A stretch of DNA of 24,180 nucleotides from an uncultured Mucilaginibacter sp. (GCF_946479965.1 NZ_CAMLHX010000060.1:1-24180); one strand, 5' to 3'. Numbered from the stretch's first letter, positions 1-8,152 are shown. Numbers and translations: made by a program. The notes: a model not told the origin generated them from the letters alone.

Positions 1-103
1 CACCAGATGGCGTTAAATCACTTAAGGATAGGCCCGGCGTCTGGGCCTGCGCAAACATCGACCCTAGCAGAATCAGCGAGACTATTAGCTTGTTAAACTT
101 CAT
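1..103 (-). CDS. 5' end of an exported protein of unknown function (partial)
   Basis: Only the first 34 codons lie in the window; the gene runs off the left edge. The start is the ATG at 101-103. The N-terminus is a clear Sec signal peptide: Lys at residues 2 and 5, a hydrophobic core (LIVSLILLGSMF), then an Ala-Gln-Ala-Gln stretch around residues 19-22 that suits signal peptidase I. The mature part begins TPGLSLSDL and is too short to assign to a family. It follows the GH97 gene on the same strand after about 100 bp, so it is probably a later member of the same operon and may be another secreted glycan-acting enzyme. That last point is inferred from context only. Confidence 0.7.
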   Translation of the reverse strand, partial: MKFNKLIVSLILLGSMFAQAQTPGLSLSDLTPSG

Positions 104-204
104 TTAATTTTTGAATAGATAGTTGGTTAATTATTTATATTAAGATACAAATCTTACGAAAACGTTGTAAGTTATAAAAATTAGAATTTTTTTTATAATT
201 ATGT

Positions 205-2145
205 TTAAAGTTCGCTTGTTATAACGCCTGCGAAGCCACCTCGACGCAACATTTTAATATCTATTGTACTGGATTTATCTACCACCATATATTGTATGGA
301 AAATTCTTTGTCATGAGCGCCATCTTCAATAAGCGTTAGCTTATATTTTACTTTGTCAGTTAAAAAATCAAGCTTTATACTCTTTCTTTTCTCGCGCTGC
401 TCGCCGTTTATACCTGCTATATACCAATTGTTGCCTTTACGGCGCGCCATCGTTATATCCTTACCGGGATAACCATCCACTAACTTTGAATCATCCCAAG
501 CATTAGGCACGTTTCGTAAAAAAGCTTTTGCCGCATCCTGTAGCCCATAGTATCCATCGGGCCTATCTGCCAAATGTTGCAAACCTGATTCAAACAGCAC
601 GCTCAGGGCCAGCTCGTGGCCATAAGATGTAACGTGTGGATATTGCGAATTGGTAAATGTAACCGGTGTATAATCCATTGGCCCGATGACATTACGGGTA
701 AATGGCAAAATAGTGTTATGCTCAGGCGCAGCCATCGTAAAATCGGGTACGTTATTGTACCACTCCGCACCGCGAACTGCTTCATAGGTCATTAAGTGCG
801 GGTAGGTTCTTGACCACCCGCGTGGAACCAGGCAACCATGAAAATATACCATGATCTGAAATTGAGCAGCATCATCTAAAATATCCAGGTAATACTGGAT
901 CATATTCTGCTTTTCGCTCTCAAAAAAATCTATTTTAACTCCCGCGACACCCAGTTCCCTGAGTTTTGTAAATTCAGCCACCCGGCTTTCATGCGTAAGC
1001 ATACGGTCCTTCGGCGTTGAAGTTACTGTAGTGTGGTTGCCTCCGGAGTTATACCACATTAAGGGTTTTACACCCTTTGCCTTTATATAAGTTAACGCGT
1101 CTTCTAATTTGCCGCCATTGCCCATACTATCCCACTCCCAATCTAAAAGAGTATACGGCCAGTTCATATCAGCAGCCAGGTCTGCGAAACGGGTGATTAT
1201 TTTATAATCTTTCGTGCCATGATTGCTTGACCAATAGTTCCATGATACCAGACCCGGTTTTATCCAATCGGTGTTTTTAACTACGGACGGAGTGGATATA
1301 TCATCAACCAGTGTTGAAGCAACCACATCCTGCAATTTGCCCATAATTACAACCCGCCAAGGTGATTTCCAAGGGAAATTTATTGTTGGCTCAGATACCC
1401 CTGTTCCGCGTCCGTCTTTGGGATTAGGAAAGGTAAGTTTATACTTTGTGGCATCGGTCACGTTACTCAACTTGGTTCCACAATAATTTCTGTCGAGGTC
1501 GGCTTCATGCAGTAAAAACCAGCATGCATTATCATTTGTATTGAAAAGTGCGGGGTAGCACCACTCCTGCTGCAACACCCTGTCATCACTCATCGCCGTA
1601 TAATAACCTTCATTGGCTGCATTCCATTTTTCCATCCACCGGTTGGTTTCCTTTGGGATACTATATGCTGTTAACTCGTCCTTAACCATAACAGCGGCTT
1701 GTTTGTCCGGAAATTCATATCGAAATGCCATGCCATCATTGTAAGCTCGTATTATTATATTCAATTTAGTTTTATCCGGATTTTGAAACGATATCATTAC
1801 TTCGTTTGCGCTATTATTTCTAACTGAGCGCTTGCCGTAAACTGCTTTATATTGCTCATTTATCGGCGTAAGATTCCCTGCTTTTACAAACGTCAATTCC
1901 TTTGCAAATTCCTGGTCGACTCTTACTAATCCAAGATCGATATGCGAAATAGCTTCGGTTAATTTGTCGCCGTCCGTGTATGATACTTTTAAATACCATT
2001 CGCCGCTGTTGCCGTTTTGCTGATTAAACAGCCCAACGTTTATTTTTTGGTTGGGTGATCGGACCGATATTTTTTGTGCTAATGCAACAGAATTACATAT
2101 AACTGCTATACACAACCCAAAAACGGCGGACTTATTAATTTTCAT
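205..2145 (-). CDS. GH97 family alpha-glycosidase, retaining (alpha-galactosidase-like) branch, exported
   Basis: A 646-residue secreted enzyme with a signal peptide at residues 1-24 (cleavage after ALAQ). It has the GH97 plan: N-terminal beta-sandwich (about 25-285), a TIM barrel (about 290-555) and a C-terminal beta domain. GH97 splits into inverting alpha-glucosidases (SusB type) and retaining enzymes, mostly alpha-galactosidases, which use an Asp nucleophile on barrel strand 4. Here GVKIDFF puts Asp406 in that position, and MTYEAVRGAEW gives Glu455 as the likely acid/base, so the retaining branch is favoured. Glu194 in QQEWCYPA fits a calcium ligand. It lies 106 bp after uxaB on the same strand, the only hydrolase in an otherwise cytoplasmic operon. 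Substrate is uncertain: alpha-D-galactoside is the family default, but the L-galactose genes next door make other linkages worth considering. Confidence 0.88.
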   Translation of the reverse strand: MKINKSAVFGLCIAVICNSVALAQKISVRSPNQKINVGLFNQQNGNSGEWYLKVSYTDGDKLTEAISHIDLGLVRVDQEFAKELTFVKAGNLTPINEQYKAVYGKRSVRNNSANEVMISFQNPDKTKLNIIIRAYNDGMAFRYEFPDKQAAVMVKDELTAYSIPKETNRWMEKWNAANEGYYTAMSDDRVLQQEWCYPALFNTNDNACWFLLHEADLDRNYCGTKLSNVTDATKYKLTFPNPKDGRGTGVSEPTINFPWKSPWRVVIMGKLQDVVASTLVDDISTPSVVKNTDWIKPGLVSWNYWSSNHGTKDYKIITRFADLAADMNWPYTLLDWEWDSMGNGGKLEDALTYIKAKGVKPLMWYNSGGNHTTVTSTPKDRMLTHESRVAEFTKLRELGVAGVKIDFFESEKQNMIQYYLDILDDAAQFQIMVYFHGCLVPRGWSRTYPHLMTYEAVRGAEWYNNVPDFTMAAPEHNTILPFTRNVIGPMDYTPVTFTNSQYPHVTSYGHELALSVLFESGLQHLADRPDGYYGLQDAAKAFLRNVPNAWDDSKLVDGYPGKDITMARRKGNNWYIAGINGEQREKRKSIKLDFLTDKVKYKLTLIEDGAHDKEFSIQYMVVDKSSTIDIKMLRRGGFAGVITSEL

Positions 2146-2251
2146 TTTTTTTAATGATTTTTATCTATCGGACAGTGTACTTCTGCTTCAAATGGCAAGC
2201 AGGCAGACTTTATTCGTTATACAAGTTGCATCATTTACTAACGCCGCAATC

Positions 2252-3754
2252 TTATTTAATCAGGTTATTTAAATGGTGTTGAACTGTATTTACAAAACCT
2301 GGTAATTGTGATAAGTCATCTCCCCATATTTCACTACTGCCAAGAACTTCTGATGCAATGTTCTCTGTTGAATGTGCAGCCCACTTAGCTACCACGATAG
2401 CTATTTTCTCATCCTTCAGAAGATGCCGCTCGCCCTTATAAAGTAAATAGTATTGATCATTATCCTTAATAACCTTACTCATAAGTGAAATATAAGCAGC
2501 AAATCCCCTTGCTATGTTTTCAGGGGCATGTTTGTATAACCTATAATGTTCCTTCAGAACAGGAAGCACCCTTGTTATAATTTTGGTAGTGTATTGCTGC
2601 GCAATGGCTACCCATTGATGCTCTATATATGGATTCCTGAATCTGTCTAAAACCCGTTGAGAAAAGTCTTCCATCAGCGCAGGTTCAGCTTTATAAGGCA
2701 TGGCCAACCTTATCTCTTCCATTAAATTTTGCAAAAAGGAAGAAAATTCCGCATTGTTGGTTGCCGCATTTACCAGATCAAAACCCATAGTGAGCGCTAA
2801 CGCGCAACTCAGCGTATGCGTACCATTCAGAAGGCGCAATTTTAACTCGCGGTGAACTTCGATATCCGGAATAATAATAACACCGGGATCTGCTTGTTCA
2901 AAACTCAAAATTGATTTTACTTTATCATCGCCTTCAATAGCCCATAGGCAATAAGGTTCTGACACGATCAACAAGTCATCACGGTACCCATTCTTTTCTT
3001 CGAACAGACGTTGCTCTTGGGCTGATGGCTTGCCGGTTACTATTCTATCCACTAGTGAATTGCAGAAATAGTTACTTTCATTTATCCAATTCTCAAAATC
3101 AGCGCTCAAGTTGTTAAAAGTAATAAGCTTCTTTATAATTGATTTGAGTATGGTTGCGTTTTCGGGTAAAAGCTCTGTGGGTATAATTACCAAACCACTT
3201 TCACTGTTACCGTTGAAAGTTTTATACCGATGATGTAATACGGCTAACAACTTTGCAGGGAATGATGAAGGTGGTTGCTGAGTAATATCTTCATTTACTA
3301 ATTGAAGTCCAACTTCAGTCGTATTAGAAATAACAACTTTAAGTTCGGGATTTTCAGCTTCTTTTAAAACCAGATCCCATTCCCCGGCAGCAGATAATAT
3401 TTTGCTTATTGAAGTATTAATAACAGTTTCTTCCGTTAAACGCCCATTTTCAATACCCTTCATCTGCAGCGTATACAGATTGTCCTGTTGGGCAAAAGCG
3501 TCAGTACCACCTGTATTTGTAGACTTTACAACAGCAATGCGTCCATTAAATATGCCGGCTCTGTTGGCCTTATCTATTACGTGATCTGTAAGTCCACGTA
3601 ATAGAACGCCAGTACCAAATTGTAAAATTTTGACGGGAAGCGTCAAATAATCTATAGAGGGCGTAATCACATCGGGGGCATTGATCTGCCCTACGGTTTT
3701 ACCTGAGAGGTGTGCAAGTTTAACGCCTGTCATCGCTGCATTCTGTCCATCCAT
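2252..3754 (-). CDS. uxaB: tagaturonate reductase (D-altronate:NAD 3-oxidoreductase)
   Basis: A 500-residue cytoplasmic enzyme of the long-chain mannitol dehydrogenase family that reduces D-tagaturonate to D-altronate with NADH. The N-terminal dinucleotide-binding segment reads LQFGTGVLLRGL (residues 44-55), the variant of the family's FGxGxFxRA motif that I associate with Bacteroidota tagaturonate reductases. The catalytic motif KLRLLNGTH at 305-313 supplies Lys305, Asn310 and His313, and NTTEVG (144-149) is also typical. Length is close to the E. coli UxaB. The start ATG lies 14 bp after the upstream dehydrogenase stop, which indicates an operon. Fructuronate reductase (UxuB) and mannitol dehydrogenase are the alternatives. 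Placement after a sugar-acid dehydrogenase expected to make tagaturonate supports UxaB. No altronate dehydratase is visible in the window. Confidence 0.82.
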   Translation of the reverse strand: MDGQNAAMTGVKLAHLSGKTVGQINAPDVITPSIDYLTLPVKILQFGTGVLLRGLTDHVIDKANRAGIFNGRIAVVKSTNTGGTDAFAQQDNLYTLQMKGIENGRLTEETVINTSISKILSAAGEWDLVLKEAENPELKVVISNTTEVGLQLVNEDITQQPPSSFPAKLLAVLHHRYKTFNGNSESGLVIIPTELLPENATILKSIIKKLITFNNLSADFENWINESNYFCNSLVDRIVTGKPSAQEQRLFEEKNGYRDDLLIVSEPYCLWAIEGDDKVKSILSFEQADPGVIIIPDIEVHRELKLRLLNGTHTLSCALALTMGFDLVNAATNNAEFSSFLQNLMEEIRLAMPYKAEPALMEDFSQRVLDRFRNPYIEHQWVAIAQQYTTKIITRVLPVLKEHYRLYKHAPENIARGFAAYISLMSKVIKDNDQYYLLYKGERHLLKDEKIAIVVAKWAAHSTENIASEVLGSSEIWGDDLSQLPGFVNTVQHHLNNLIK

Positions 3755-3768
3755 CGTAAATCTATTTT

Positions 3769-4779
3769 TTATAATGTAGCGACAGCTTTAATTACGTTTG
3801 AAGCCGGATCAAGCCAACTTTGAAAATCAACGCTAAGTTTACTGAAATCTGAACGATGAGTTATATAAGCCAGCGGATTAATAAGCCCTTTTTTTACCGA
3901 ATCAATAACATGTTCGAAATCTTTGCGGGTTGCATTTCTGCTGCTCATTAACGTGGCTTCGCGTTTATGAAACTCAGGGTGACTAAACGATATTTCTTCT
4001 TTCTGCAAACCTATCAGTACTAAACGAGCGCTGTGTGCCATAAATTGAAGCGCCGAGTTTATAGCTTTCTGGCTGCCCGTAGCATCTATTACTACAGTAG
4101 GCATGTCGCCACCGGTAATTTTACTTATTTGCTCTTTTGCGTCTTCCAGTGCATTAACTGTGTAATGTATACCCAACTTTTCCTTACAAAAAGCAAGTCT
4201 GTTATCATTTATATCCATAGCGATAACCTGCGCACCCGCTATACGGGCAAACTCCATGGTGCCTAAGCCGATAGGACCTGCACCGATTACTAACACAAAT
4301 TCGTCGGGAACAACCGCTGCACGCCTTATACCATGCGCACCTATTGCCAACGGCTCAATTAACGCCAATTCATCATAACTCAATCCTTCGCCGTGTACTA
4401 ATAAACGAGAAGGAATAGAATAATATTCGGCCATACCGCCATCAATGTGCACTCCGCATACCTTGATATTTACACAACAGTTTGGCTTGCCAGATCTACA
4501 GGCGATACATTGCTGACAGTTAATATAAGGTATAAAAGTAACCCGCTCCCCTATCGTAAATCCAGGCGCATTATCAGCTTCAACTAAATCGCCGGAAAGT
4601 TCGTGTCCTAACACACGCGGATAATTAAAATATGGCTGCGTACCTCTAAAGGCGTGGAGGTCTGTCCCGCAAATGCCAATTCTTCTTATTTTTATAATGG
4701 CATTTCCGGGAGTTAACACGGGCCGCTCAAATTGCTTATATTCAAATTTTCCCGGATGGGCACAAACCAACGAATTCAT
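3769..4779 (-). CDS. zinc-dependent alcohol dehydrogenase, probable L-galactonate 5-dehydrogenase
   Basis: A 336-residue cytoplasmic medium-chain dehydrogenase. Catalytic zinc ligands are Cys37 (GICGTD) and His59-Glu60 (GHE), with Glu142 nearby. The structural zinc site is Cys88, Cys91, Cys94 and Cys102. The Rossmann glycine motif GAGPIG is at 166-171, followed by Asp189 in AMDIND, which suits NAD rather than NADP. The sequence belongs to the polyol/sugar-acid dehydrogenase group that includes L-galactonate, L-gulonate, galactitol and threonine dehydrogenases. Sequence alone does not fix the substrate. Its position after a sugar-1-dehydrogenase and lactonase and before tagaturonate reductase makes L-galactonate to D-tagaturonate the best fit, the reaction of E. 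coli LgoD (YjjN). The stop of the lactonase gene is 3 bp upstream of the start, so the two are probably translationally coupled. Confidence 0.8.
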   Translation of the reverse strand: MNSLVCAHPGKFEYKQFERPVLTPGNAIIKIRRIGICGTDLHAFRGTQPYFNYPRVLGHELSGDLVEADNAPGFTIGERVTFIPYINCQQCIACRSGKPNCCVNIKVCGVHIDGGMAEYYSIPSRLLVHGEGLSYDELALIEPLAIGAHGIRRAAVVPDEFVLVIGAGPIGLGTMEFARIAGAQVIAMDINDNRLAFCKEKLGIHYTVNALEDAKEQISKITGGDMPTVVIDATGSQKAINSALQFMAHSARLVLIGLQKEEISFSHPEFHKREATLMSSRNATRKDFEHVIDSVKKGLINPLAYITHRSDFSKLSVDFQSWLDPASNVIKAVATL

Positions 4780-4782
4780 TTT

Positions 4783-5619
4783 TTATTCTGATAAACTATA
4801 AAACTTAATTGCATTTTCTCCAAAGATCTTCCCTTTTTCACTCTCACTGTAACCAGAGAAGTAATTTTCAACAATGCCATGCACTTCCTTGTAAGTGGCG
4901 GCTACTTTACAAACGGGCCAATCAGATCCAAACATTATTCTGTCTGCCCCAAAAGCGTCAACCACAACATCTATATAAGGATCAAATTCTTTAGGTTGCC
5001 AATTATTCCAGGTGGTTTCTGTAACCATCCCTGAAATTTTGCAGAACACATTATCAAATTTGCCCAACGCCTTAATATCCGAGTCCCAGCCTGTCAAAAC
5101 TTTATCTTTAATATATGGCTTAGCAATATGATCCAAAACAAATCTCTGCTCAGGAAACATTGCAACCATTTCGTTGGTAAATTTCAACTGATCCGGAAAC
5201 ACTAGAATATCATACGCGAAATTATACTTGTTAAGCAACGATATACCTTTTAAAAAATCGGGGCGCAACATAAAATTGCGCTGTGGCTCGCCCTGTAACA
5301 CATGTCGAAAACCTTTCAATTTTTTAAATTGGCTGTAATATTCAAGTCTTTGCTCAACACCTGCCGACAAAAGATCAACCCAACCGACAACTCCCTTAAT
5401 AAAGCTATGATCTGCTGCGTTTTTTAATTGAAAGTGGTTTTCTTCTTCAGATTGATCAGATTGCACTATTACGCAACCGTCAATTCCGTTACTTTTAAGT
5501 ACCGGTTCAAGATCTTCTGGGAAAAAATCTCTTTGAATTACGGCCATATCATCCGTTATCCACGAATCCCGTATCGGGTTATATTTCCAAAAGTGTTGAT
5601 GAGAGTCTATTTTTGACAT
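4783..5619 (-). CDS. amidohydrolase-family sugar lactonase (L-galactono/L-fucono-lactonase, COG3618)
   Basis: A 278-residue cytoplasmic TIM-barrel metal hydrolase of the amidohydrolase superfamily, COG3618 branch. It starts IDSHQHFWKYNP, with the metal-binding HxH at His7/His9. It then has VLDHIAKP (barrel His) and GSDWPVCK (conserved catalytic Asp), all hallmarks of aldonolactonases acting on L-fucono-, L-galactono- and L-rhamnono-lactones. The reading frame extends upstream to a TTG at 5661, which would overlap the preceding gene. I chose the ATG at 5617-5619 because it leaves a 7-bp gap and starts right before the conserved HxH. It should hydrolyse the lactone made by the upstream aldo/keto reductase. 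L-fuconolactone is the main alternative substrate, but no fuconate dehydratase follows, whereas L-galactonate-specific steps do. Confidence 0.87.
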   Translation of the reverse strand: MSKIDSHQHFWKYNPIRDSWITDDMAVIQRDFFPEDLEPVLKSNGIDGCVIVQSDQSEEENHFQLKNAADHSFIKGVVGWVDLLSAGVEQRLEYYSQFKKLKGFRHVLQGEPQRNFMLRPDFLKGISLLNKYNFAYDILVFPDQLKFTNEMVAMFPEQRFVLDHIAKPYIKDKVLTGWDSDIKALGKFDNVFCKISGMVTETTWNNWQPKEFDPYIDVVVDAFGADRIMFGSDWPVCKVAATYKEVHGIVENYFSGYSESEKGKIFGENAIKFYSLSE

Positions 5620-5626
5620 ATTCTTA

Positions 5627-6655
5627 TTAGTTAAAAGAGAAATCCAACAAACCTCTTTCAACCATTTTCGCCCAAAAACCTTTTGGAATGACTGTATGGG
5701 CCATATTTATGTTATCCTTAACCCGCAAAGGGTTAGTAGTACTTAACGCAACGCTTTCTACACCTGGCACCTTTAATGCATATGCCACGCAGGCGGCTGC
5801 GGGTGTGATGTTGAATTCTTTACAAGTGGCAAAGAAATCTTCGCGCCATTTTAAGAGCTCATTATGTCCCGGAAAATTCTCATCCACCAGTTTATAATCA
5901 TAATGAGTACCGCCAATTAAATAACCTGAGTGAAATACAGCTGAGTTAATAATAGGAATGCCTTTCCGCTTCATATCTGCCATAAATTCCAACAATTCCG
6001 CCGGGTGGCTTTTTATTGTCATGCTGTTGGCCACCATTATCCAATCAAGTTTAACATCTTTTGCTATCCTGACAATTGTTTTCCAATCCTTGGCTCCTAT
6101 CCCTACTGATTTTGCCCGCCCACTTGCTTTTAAATCGGCTAATGCTTTATAGGCTTCCAGTATGTCATTATATCTTTTAGCTTCCTCTTTGGGCGAAGTG
6201 GCAGCTGCCAGGTATTCATCAGGGTCGTGTACTGAAACCATTTCAGAAATCCATCCGCCTAATAATTCATTACCCTGTTCAAAACACTTCATCATGCCAT
6301 CGTAACTTATCATTTGAACAGCGTCATGCTTTATACCCACCCATACCCCTTTTTCGAATGTTGGCTCAGGGGTTTTTAATTCTGTTCTAAACCATCCCAA
6401 TTTATTGCTTATAACAACATTGTCTGGGTTAACTTCTAAATCACTTAATGCTCTGCCAAGTGATTCAAGTGCCAAACCAGCTCCATACTTACCGGCCGAA
6501 TCAAATACCACCTTACCTGGCGAATGCTTAACGCACTCCGCAACTATATCCCGCTTTACGGTATCGTTAAGCGCCACAAATAAATTTCCAAGGCTGCTTG
6601 TGCCAAAAACTATTTTTGGCAAATTCGGAGTTGATCGATTTAGGATATTGGTCAT
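5627..6655 (-). CDS. aldo/keto reductase, probable L-galactose (L-fucose) 1-dehydrogenase
   Basis: A 342-residue cytoplasmic aldo/keto reductase of the D-threo-aldose 1-dehydrogenase group, which oxidises the C1 hydroxyl of L-galactose, L-fucose or D-arabinose to the lactone. The catalytic tetrad is visible: Asp52 and Tyr57 (FDSAGKYG), Lys85 (SNKLGW) and His143 (SVHDPDEY). It is the first gene of the minus-strand operon; the lactonase begins 7 bp after its stop. The leader of about 250 bp upstream follows a copy of the promoter module shared with susC. L-galactose specificity is inferred from the downstream genes. L-fucose is plausible as a side or main substrate because the family tolerates both. 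Confidence 0.85.
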   Translation of the reverse strand: MTNILNRSTPNLPKIVFGTSSLGNLFVALNDTVKRDIVAECVKHSPGKVVFDSAGKYGAGLALESLGRALSDLEVNPDNVVISNKLGWFRTELKTPEPTFEKGVWVGIKHDAVQMISYDGMMKCFEQGNELLGGWISEMVSVHDPDEYLAAATSPKEEAKRYNDILEAYKALADLKASGRAKSVGIGAKDWKTIVRIAKDVKLDWIMVANSMTIKSHPAELLEFMADMKRKGIPIINSAVFHSGYLIGGTHYDYKLVDENFPGHNELLKWREDFFATCKEFNITPAAACVAYALKVPGVESVALSTTNPLRVKDNINMAHTVIPKGFWAKMVERGLLDFSFN

Positions 6656-6997
6656 AATTCGTTCGAAATTATTTGCGACTTCGATATTCAGCCATAAATA
6701 ACCTTATAATTAATTTTAAAGATATCAATTTATTCTTCAACCCTATTCTATAATTACGCATAAAGTGGCCTGCGTTAATAATATGATTTGCATAAACAAC
6801 CATATGGTAATTAAAAAACGTAGTTGTGGTGCCCATTCAAAAAAATGCTAATAATTTATGATTTTGGGGCATCATTTTAATATTGGCTATAATTGATCGG
6901 GACTTCAAATTAACTGCTTAAAAATTGTTAGCGATTGCAGGAAATTAACTTACTATTAAGGAATATTACCATTACCAAAACCTTGCTAATTAGTCCA
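6656..6997. other. intergenic region between araC-type gene and L-galactose operon
   Basis: These 342 bp contain no convincing gene. The araC-proximal part (6905-6973) is the minus-strand promoter/operator module listed separately. The remainder, about 250 bp, would be the untranslated leader of the operon. It holds a further 8-bp match to the operator half-site (GGTAATTA at 6806-6813, plus strand) next to the small palindrome CCATATGG. I see no intrinsic terminator after the regulator gene, so some readthrough from it into the operon is possible. Confidence 0.6.
6905..6973 (-). promoter_or_regulatory. promoter/operator module for the L-galactose operon (copy B)
   Basis: Read on the minus strand this starts AATGGTAATATT (6973-6962). 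A related half-site, GTTAATTTC, starts exactly 21 bp after GGTAATATT, and TGCAA follows at 6939-6935. After 21 more bases comes TTAATTTGA (6913-6905). The other copy at 7929-7997 has the same order and spacing: by hand count 33 of the first 39 bases and all 9 of the last 9 match. Direct half-sites two helical turns apart suit an AraC-family dimer. TTAATTTG is one base from the Bacteroidota -7 consensus TAnnTTTG. Transcription would start near 6899 and run into the aldo/keto reductase gene. Confidence 0.65.
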
Positions 6998-7882
6998 CTA
7001 ATTATCAAGCGCTGAACTTGGAATAATATGTTGCTTATAAGTAAGTGGTGTTTTCCCGGTTATTTGCTTAAAAACAGCATGAAAAGAGGAAAAATTATTA
7101 AAGCCACTTTCATAACATATTTGCTTTATACTAACCTCGTCCTCAATAAGCAATTTACAAGCGTGGCTTACGCGTATCTCATTAACAAATTGAAAATAAG
7201 TTTTCCTTGTTTTTGCTTTAAAATAACGACAAAAGGAATTAGGCGCAAGGTTAGCAATCTGAGCAATCTTTTGCAATGAAATTTTGTCTTTAAAATGAGC
7301 AAAAGAATATTCATAAATAAGGTTTATGCGATATTTATCAGATTCTTCGAAATTATATTTAAAACCTATTGATGATAGTAATTTTCCACTACTGCTGGAA
7401 CCGATTAACGCAAGAGCTTCCATTAACAATACTATGCGTGAATGGCCTTCAGACACGGACAATTGCTTTATCAAATTGGAGATTATAGGTTCTTTTCTAG
7501 CTGAAATCAGAATACCTCTTTTTGCCTTTTCCAAAGCGCGTTTAATAATAGCATTTTCAGGCAATTCAAGGAATGCCCTACCCCAAAAGTCCTCGTAAAA
7601 ATGAATAACGGTTGAATAAGGACTTTCATTGCTACTATTTACCTGCTTTTCTTTATCAAATTTGAAGTAGTGCGGCAAATTTGATCCAATTAAAATTATA
7701 TCACCCTCGTGAAACCTTTTTATGCCATCGCCTATAAACTGCATCCCTGAACCGCGATGAAGGTATATAAGCTCAACTTCGGGATGAAAATGCCATCTGC
7801 TATTTACGTTTGGCACACGGTCTAACCTTATACTAAAAGAAAAGGCTGACTGATTAGAAACTTTGAGTAATTCCGGTTCCAT
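6998..7882 (-). CDS. AraC-family transcriptional regulator with N-terminal cupin sensor
   Basis: A 294-residue regulator. Residues about 15-90 form a cupin-like sensor domain (SRWHFHPEVELIYL, then GDIILIGSNLPHYF), which in this family binds the inducing sugar. Residues about 200-290 are the double helix-turn-helix AraC domain. The first helix-turn-helix is ISLQKIAQIANLAPNSFCRY. The second is VSIKQICYESGFNNFSSFHAVF, followed by the family signature KQITGKTPLTYK. The frame opens at a TTG (7906), but the ATG at 7880-7882 matches the usual start of relatives (MEPELLKVS). It is divergent from susC and lies upstream of the L-galactose operon on the same strand. Matching operator modules sit on both sides of the gene, so it most likely activates both units in response to L-galactose or a derived sugar, and may regulate itself. 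Confidence 0.88.
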   Translation of the reverse strand: MEPELLKVSNQSAFSFSIRLDRVPNVNSRWHFHPEVELIYLHRGSGMQFIGDGIKRFHEGDIILIGSNLPHYFKFDKEKQVNSSNESPYSTVIHFYEDFWGRAFLELPENAIIKRALEKAKRGILISARKEPIISNLIKQLSVSEGHSRIVLLMEALALIGSSSSGKLLSSIGFKYNFEESDKYRINLIYEYSFAHFKDKISLQKIAQIANLAPNSFCRYFKAKTRKTYFQFVNEIRVSHACKLLIEDEVSIKQICYESGFNNFSSFHAVFKQITGKTPLTYKQHIIPSSALDN

Positions 7883-7928
7883 AATTAACTGAGGTAAACA
7901 TACCAATTTTAGAAAGCATCTTCCATAA

Positions 7929-7997
7929 AATGGTAATATTTCTTAATAATACGGTAATTACGTGCAACGCTATACAGTTTTTTACAGGTTAATTTGA
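7929..7997 (+). promoter_or_regulatory. promoter/operator module for susCD (copy A), possibly also araC autoregulation
   Basis: The plus strand starts AATGGTAATATT (7929-7940). A second GGTAAT at 7953-7958 lies exactly 21 bp after the first at 7932-7937, and TGCAA is at 7963-7967. After 21 bp comes TTAATTTGA (7989-7997). The arrangement repeats in inverted orientation at 6905-6973. It lies 47 bp upstream of the araC start codon and about 155 bp upstream of susC. TTAATTTG resembles the Bacteroidota -7 element TAnnTTTG, while no TTTG lies at -33, as expected for an activator-dependent promoter. The susC leader would then be roughly 150 nt. Confidence 0.65.
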
Positions 7998-8152
7998 CAA
8001 CCATTTTTACCACAAAGCACTCCAATGCTTTGCATCTAACTAAATTATTAAATTATTATAATGCTTATGAGGAAAACAAAACTAAACACTGCTTGACGTC
8101 TGTCATCACCAATTTTAATTAACCAACTACAAAAAAACTAAAACTTAAAATT

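Noticed and set aside
2183..2202. Small hairpin CTGCTT...AAGCAG between uxaB and the GH97 gene as a terminator
   Set aside because: The stem is only 6 bp with no T-run, too weak to call; the two genes are probably still co-transcribed.
5620..5661. Upstream extension of the lactonase gene to a TTG codon
   Set aside because: It would overlap the aldo/keto reductase by 35 bp; the ATG at 5617-5619 sits just before the conserved HxH motif.
4783..6655. Reading the dehydrogenase-lactonase pair as an L-fucose oxidation pathway
   Set aside because: The families fit L-fucose too, but the next genes are a zinc dehydrogenase and tagaturonate reductase rather than fuconate dehydratase and its followers. 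It stays as a secondary option.
7883..7906. Upstream extension of the araC-type gene to a TTG codon
   Set aside because: The ATG at 7880-7882 matches the expected N-terminus and needs no rare start codon.
7994..7999. TTGACA as a sigma-70 style -35 box upstream of susC
   Set aside because: The sequence 17 bp downstream (AGCACT) is no -10 box, and the overlapping TTAATTTG is conserved with the other promoter copy, which fits the Bacteroidota -7 element better.
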